DNA of 7,936 nucleotides from Thermodesulfovibrionales bacterium. Its GTDB lineage: Bacteria; Nitrospirota; Thermodesulfovibrionia; Thermodesulfovibrionales; SM23-35. The translations under genes were made by a program, and so were the position numbers. Position 1 is the stretch's first letter. Every line of letters starts with the position of its first letter. Positions 4,597-7,936 of this stretch are shown one piece after another. The DNA is taken from positions 1 to 7,936 of the forward strand of contig JAGVMY010000020.1 in assembly GCA_020053565.1 (NCBI GenBank), read 5' to 3'. Under the pieces are notes generated by a model, which was given only the letters and a program-made list of their open reading frames with translations, was not told where the DNA came from and searched no databases.

Positions 4597-7261
4597 TGAC
4601 ACCACAGCATTTCTTAAATTTTTTCCCGCTTCCACAGGGGCACGGATCGTTTCTCCCTACTTTTTTCGTGCGTCTTACTGTTTGAACCGCAGCAGAGCCT
4701 TCATCTCTGTTATAGCTTAATCTTGCCTGTCTTGAAGGCTCTCTTTTAAGAGCTTCCTGTTTTTGAATCTGTATTTTAAAGAGTCTGCTGAGAACCTCAG
4801 TGGAAATCCTGTCTGTCATGTCTACAAACATGTTAAATGCTTCTTTTTTATATTCTACAAGAGGATCCCTCTGACCATAGCCTCTGAGTCCAATACCTTC
4901 CTTCAGGTAATCAATTGCAAGTAAATGATCTTTCCACTGAGTGTCAACGACCTGAAGAACGATTACCTTTTCGATGTATCTCATCATTTCGCTGCCGATT
5001 TCTGATTCCTTCTTTTCATATGCATTCCTGATATCTGAAGAGAGTGTTTCCCGTAACGAGCTTACATTTGAAGGTGTGACAGCAGGCACAAAGGAAAATA
5101 TGCCATAGACAGCGTCTCTAAGACCTTTGAGGTCCAATTCTTCTCTATGCTTTTCTTCAGGGCAATAAATGCTTAGTAACTCATCAATCGTCTCTTCTAT
5201 CATACTGAAAACGCGATCCTTGAGGTTTTCACCCTGTAGTATCTCTTTTCTGAAGGAATATATCTCTGACCTTTGCTTGTTCATGACATCATCATATTCA
5301 ATGAGGTGTTTCCTTATATCAAAGTTATGTGCTTCAACACGCTTTTGTGCATTCTCTATGGCTTTTGTGACCATCTTGTTTTCTATGGGCATATCTTCAT
5401 CCATGCCAAGTTTTCCCATAAGACCTGATAACCTGTCAGAACCAAAGATTCTCATAAGGTCATCTTCAAGTGAAAGATAAAATCTTGAAGAACCAGGGTC
5501 TCCCTGCCTTCCTGAACGGCCTCTTAATTGATTGTCTATTCTTCTTGCCTCATGCCTCTCTGTGCCGAGGATGTGAACACCTCCAAGGGATACTACTTTT
5601 TCTCTGTCTTTCTTCCAGATATCCTCAGCCTTTGAAAAAGCATGCTTCCAATCATCTTCTGTATAATCTTTTTTGTCCCTTAGAAATTCTCTGGCAAGGC
5701 CCTTAGGATTACCTCCAAGGATTATATCAGTTCCTCTACCAGCCATATTTGTCGCTATTGTAATAGCAACGCTTCTCCCTGTCTGTGCAATTATCTCTGC
5801 CTCACTCTCATGGTACTTTGCGTTGAGTACAGAGTGAGGGATACCTTTCTTCTTTAACATATGGCTCAATACTTCAGATTTCTCTATCGAGATAGTGCCC
5901 ACAAGGACAGGCTGGCCTTTTGTATGAAGTTCTTCAATTTCTTTTAAAACCGCATTAAATTTCCCTTTCTCCGTCTTATAAATCACATCAGGATGGTCAC
6001 CCCTTATCATTGGTTCATTTGTTGGTATCACCATTACTTCAAGATTATAAATCTTTGCGAATTCTTCTGCCTCTGTATCAGCTGTTCCTGTCATTCCTGA
6101 AAGTTTATTGTACATCCTGAAATAGTTCTGAAAGGTAATTGTTGCAAGAGTTTGATTTTCACTCTCAATTTTTACATCCTCTTTTGCTTCCACTGCCTGA
6201 TGAAGTCCGTCTGACCAGCGCCTCCCGGGCATGAGCCTGCCGGTAAATTCATCTACAATAAGTACATTACCGTCTTTGACAACATAATCAACGTCTCTTT
6301 TAAAGAGGGTATGCGCTCTCAATGCCTGGAGGACATGGTGTACAAGTTCGATGTTTGATGGATCGTAAAGGTTCCCTGCGCCGAGTAATCTTTCTACCTT
6401 GATGTTTCCTTCTTCAGTAAGAATAGCAGACTTTGCTTTTTCATCAATCGTGTAATCACTATCTTTTTGAAGTCTCGGAATAATCTTATTTATTTTGTAA
6501 TATTTATCCGTGGATTCTTCGGAAGGGCCTGATATGATGAGTGGTGTTCTTGCTTCATCTATAAGAATACTGTCGACCTCGTCCACGATTGCATAATTTA
6601 ATTCCCTCTGACAGTAATCAGATAGATCGTATTTCATATTATCTCTGAGATAATCAAATCCAAATTCATTGTTTGTTCCATAGGTGATGTCAGCTAAATA
6701 GGCCTCTTGTCTTGAACAAGACCTGAGAAATTCCAGTCTCTTGTCTGTGGAAGAATATGACGGATCATAGATGAAAGAGCTGTCATGTTGTATTACCCCA
6801 ACGCTGAAGCCAAAAAAGTTGTATATCGGTCCCATCCACTGGGTGTCCCTTTTTGCAAGATAATCATTCACAGTGACAACATGAACGCCTTTTCCTTCAA
6901 GTGCGTTCAAACAGACGGGGAGGGTTGCAACGAGGGTCTTCCCTTCACCTGTCTTCATCTCTGCGATCCTGCCCTCATGAAGGACGATACCGCCAAGGAT
7001 CTGAACATCAAAATGCCGCATCTTTAGTCGTCGCCTCGATACTTCACGTACTACTGCGAAAGCCTCTGGCAGTATATCTTCAAGAGTTTCACCTGTCTCA
7101 AGACGCCTCTTAAATTCTCCGGTTTTGTCTTTGAGCTGTATGTCTGAAAGGTTTGCTATTTGTGTCTCTAAAGAGTTGACCTGTTCGACAAGAGGCCAGA
7201 GCCTTTTTATCTCACGCTCGTTTTTAGTCCCGAAGACCATTCTCAGTAATGATCCGACCAT
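4589..7261 (-). CDS. secA: Protein translocase ATPase SecA
   Basis: The 890-residue protein is the motor that drives preproteins through SecYEG. All expected parts are present: MKTGEGKT Walker A (102-109), ITYGTNNEFGFDYLRDNM (192-209), DEVD Walker B (227-230) followed by SILIDEARTP, GMTGTADTEAEEF (389-401), IATNMAGRGTD (502-512), QLRGRSGRQGDPGSS (578-592), and a C-terminal zinc tail NDPCPCGSGKKFKKCC with C874, C876, C885 and C886 that in the family binds SecB and lipids. Length is close to E. coli SecA (901). Compared with E. coli there are about 18 extra residues before ITYG, around 160-186. The start at 7261 is set by homology (MVGSLLRMVFGTKNEREIKRL matches other SecA N-termini), although no Shine-Dalgarno sequence precedes it. 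No SecM-like gene lies upstream. It diverges from miaB and overlaps a gene remnant at its 3' end. Confidence 0.97.
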   Translation of the reverse strand: MVGSLLRMVFGTKNEREIKRLWPLVEQVNSLETQIANLSDIQLKDKTGEFKRRLETGETLEDILPEAFAVVREVSRRRLKMRHFDVQILGGIVLHEGRIAEMKTGEGKTLVATLPVCLNALEGKGVHVVTVNDYLAKRDTQWMGPIYNFFGFSVGVIQHDSSFIYDPSYSSTDKRLEFLRSCSRQEAYLADITYGTNNEFGFDYLRDNMKYDLSDYCQRELNYAIVDEVDSILIDEARTPLIISGPSEESTDKYYKINKIIPRLQKDSDYTIDEKAKSAILTEEGNIKVERLLGAGNLYDPSNIELVHHVLQALRAHTLFKRDVDYVVKDGNVLIVDEFTGRLMPGRRWSDGLHQAVEAKEDVKIESENQTLATITFQNYFRMYNKLSGMTGTADTEAEEFAKIYNLEVMVIPTNEPMIRGDHPDVIYKTEKGKFNAVLKEIEELHTKGQPVLVGTISIEKSEVLSHMLKKKGIPHSVLNAKYHESEAEIIAQTGRSVAITIATNMAGRGTDIILGGNPKGLAREFLRDKKDYTEDDWKHAFSKAEDIWKKDREKVVSLGGVHILGTERHEARRIDNQLRGRSGRQGDPGSSRFYLSLEDDLMRIFGSDRLSGLMGKLGMDEDMPIENKMVTKAIENAQKRVEAHNFDIRKHLIEYDDVMNKQRSEIYSFRKEILQGENLKDRVFSMIEETIDELLSIYCPEEKHREELDLKGLRDAVYGIFSFVPAVTPSNVSSLRETLSSDIRNAYEKKESEIGSEMMRYIEKVIVLQVVDTQWKDHLLAIDYLKEGIGLRGYGQRDPLVEYKKEAFNMFVDMTDRISTEVLSRLFKIQIQKQEALKREPSRQARLSYNRDEGSAAVQTVRRTKKVGRNDPCPCGSGKKFKKCCGVNA

Positions 7262-7267
7262 GTTTAT

Positions 7268-7297
7268 ATAATAAAATTAAGAGACCTGAGATTTCAA
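7268..7297 (-). promoter_or_regulatory. Candidate secA promoter placed for a leaderless mRNA
   Basis: On the minus strand TTGAAA (7297-7292, 5 of 6) is followed after 18 bp by TATTAT (7273-7268, 5 of 6). Only six bases, ATAAAC, separate the -10 box from the secA ATG, so the expected start is the A of the ATG. The nearest AGG is about 24 nt from the ATG, too far for a Shine-Dalgarno site. A promoter farther upstream cannot be excluded. Confidence 0.42.
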
Positions 7298-7378
7298 GGA
7301 AACAGATACCATTAGGCTTCACCTTTTTTAAATTCTCATATCGTAGGGTTAATTCTTATTCCTGAATTATGGTTCTTC

Positions 7379-7408
7379 TTGTCAGAAACAGATCATTAAT
7401 GTTACATT
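7379..7408 (+). promoter_or_regulatory. Candidate miaB promoter placed for a leaderless mRNA
   Basis: TTGTCA (7379-7384, 5 of 6) lies 18 bp before TACATT (7403-7408, 4 of 6), which has an extended -10 TGT at 7400-7402. Six bases (7409-7414) then lead to the ATG at 7415, again predicting a start at the first base of the coding region. No purine-rich ribosome site is present between 7385 and 7414. Confidence 0.38.
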
Positions 7409-7414
7409 TTAAAA

Positions 7415-7936
7415 ATGATGAAAACAGTGCATATAAGAACCTTTGGTTGTCAGATGAATGTTCATGACTCTGAGAAGATGCTCGGTGTTCTTCAGAAAGA
7501 CGGCTATTTAGAAACGGATGATCCGCGTAATGCAGACCTGATTATATTCAATACTTGTGGAATAAGGAAGAAGTCTGAACATAAGTTTTACAGCGAACTC
7601 GGAAAGACAAAATTGTATAAGAAAAATAGACCGGAGTTGAAAGTAGCAGTTGCAGGGTGTATCGCACAGCATGAAGGAAGAAGTATATTCACAAAAGCAC
7701 CTTATGTTGACTTTATATTCGGTCCGCAGAATATACACATGCTTCACAATATGATCTCAAAAAAGAACCTCCCACTTGCCATAGAAGATAATCCTGAGTT
7801 AGCAAAAAATGATCTTCCAGTTAAAAGAGCAGATGAAGTAAAGGCATGGGTTACAATAATGTACGGTTGCAACAATTTCTGCAGTTATTGCGTAGTGCCC
7901 TATACAAGAGGGAGAGAACGTTCAAGGCCAAGTGAG
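7415..7936 (+). CDS. miaB: MiaB, tRNA 2-methylthioadenosine-37 synthase, N-terminal part (runs off right edge)
   Basis: The 174 codons present are the first 40% or so of MiaB, a radical-SAM methylthiotransferase that adds a methylthio group to isopentenyl-adenosine 37 of tRNAs reading UNN codons. The UPF0004 domain shows its three cluster cysteines in context: C12 (TFGCQMNVHDSE), C48 (FNTCGIRKKSEHK) and C82 (VAGCIAQ). The radical-SAM cluster motif follows as GCNNFCSYC with C152, C156 and C159, then VPYTRGRERSRP. The NTCGIRKKSEHK pattern and TRGRERSR favour MiaB over the relatives MtaB and RimO. Two ATG codons in tandem (7415 and 7418) could start translation; neither has a Shine-Dalgarno site. 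The TRAM domain and the C-terminus lie outside the window. It diverges from secA. Confidence 0.93.
   Translation, partial: MMKTVHIRTFGCQMNVHDSEKMLGVLQKDGYLETDDPRNADLIIFNTCGIRKKSEHKFYSELGKTKLYKKNRPELKVAVAGCIAQHEGRSIFTKAPYVDFIFGPQNIHMLHNMISKKNLPLAIEDNPELAKNDLPVKRADEVKAWVTIMYGCNNFCSYCVVPYTRGRERSRPSE

Larger units (their letters stand above)
7262..7414. other. Divergent secA/miaB intergenic region
   Basis: This 153-bp AT-rich stretch holds both outward-facing candidate promoters at its edges. Its middle contains an inverted repeat TAATTC (7350-7355) and GAATTA (7364-7369) with an 8-bp spacer. I see no small gene, terminator or RNA in it. Confidence 0.5.

Noticed and set aside
4391..4720. A 109-codon plus-strand open frame spanning the secA end and the remnant
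   Set aside because: It is mostly antisense to the certain secA C-terminal coding sequence, has no ribosome site, and its product has no recognisable motif; the minus-strand reading explains the region better.

Overview
The window reads as an ordinary chromosomal core segment of a free-living Gram-negative-type bacterium with about 40% G+C. Protein flavour suggests the Nitrospirota or a deltaproteobacterial sulfate reducer: SecA carries an extra segment before its ITYGTNNE motif, Dcd is of the SSYGYD/VTPLEPEWEG type, DksA has a lysine-rich tail, and there is a HEAT protein resembling the family typified by DVU0298. This assignment is an inference from remembered sequence resemblance, not a search result. 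There is no sign of phage, insertion sequence, CRISPR, tRNA or rRNA.

Layout: (1) 1-484, minus strand, the N-terminal 161 residues of a HEAT-repeat-like protein that runs off the left edge. (2) 485-674, a divergent intergenic region with a near-consensus promoter driving (3) dppB-like and dppC-like permease genes (675-2394, plus strand, overlapping by 17 nt), with no binding protein or ATPase genes beside them. (4) A dksA-like gene on the minus strand (2397-2912), convergent with dppC and only 2 bp from it. (5) A divergent promoter region, then dcd (3055-3606) and pyrF (3638-4357) on the plus strand, a small pyrimidine-nucleotide pair (dCTP to dUTP; OMP to UMP). (6) A probable eroded gene remnant on the minus strand (about 4363-4596) that overlaps the end of secA. 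(7) secA (4589-7261, minus strand), full length. (8) A 153-bp divergent intergenic region, then (9) the first 174 codons of miaB (7415 to the right edge, plus strand).

The genes are mostly unrelated housekeeping functions: protein export (SecA), tRNA modification (MiaB), pyrimidine nucleotide supply (Dcd, PyrF), transcriptional control (DksA) and solute uptake (DppBC-like). I found no new multi-gene system. The points most worth a second look are regulatory or evolutionary. Both genes diverging from the 7262-7414 region lack a Shine-Dalgarno sequence and have promoter-like boxes placed so that transcription would start at or next to the ATG, which suggests leaderless mRNAs. Four of the other genes have clear Shine-Dalgarno sites (dppB, dksA, dcd, pyrF). 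A receiver-domain-like reading frame overlapping the secA stop is broken by one in-frame TAG and then cut short at pyrF. Finally, the dppC and dksA stop codons sit inside one perfect 10-bp palindrome, with no room for a terminator.
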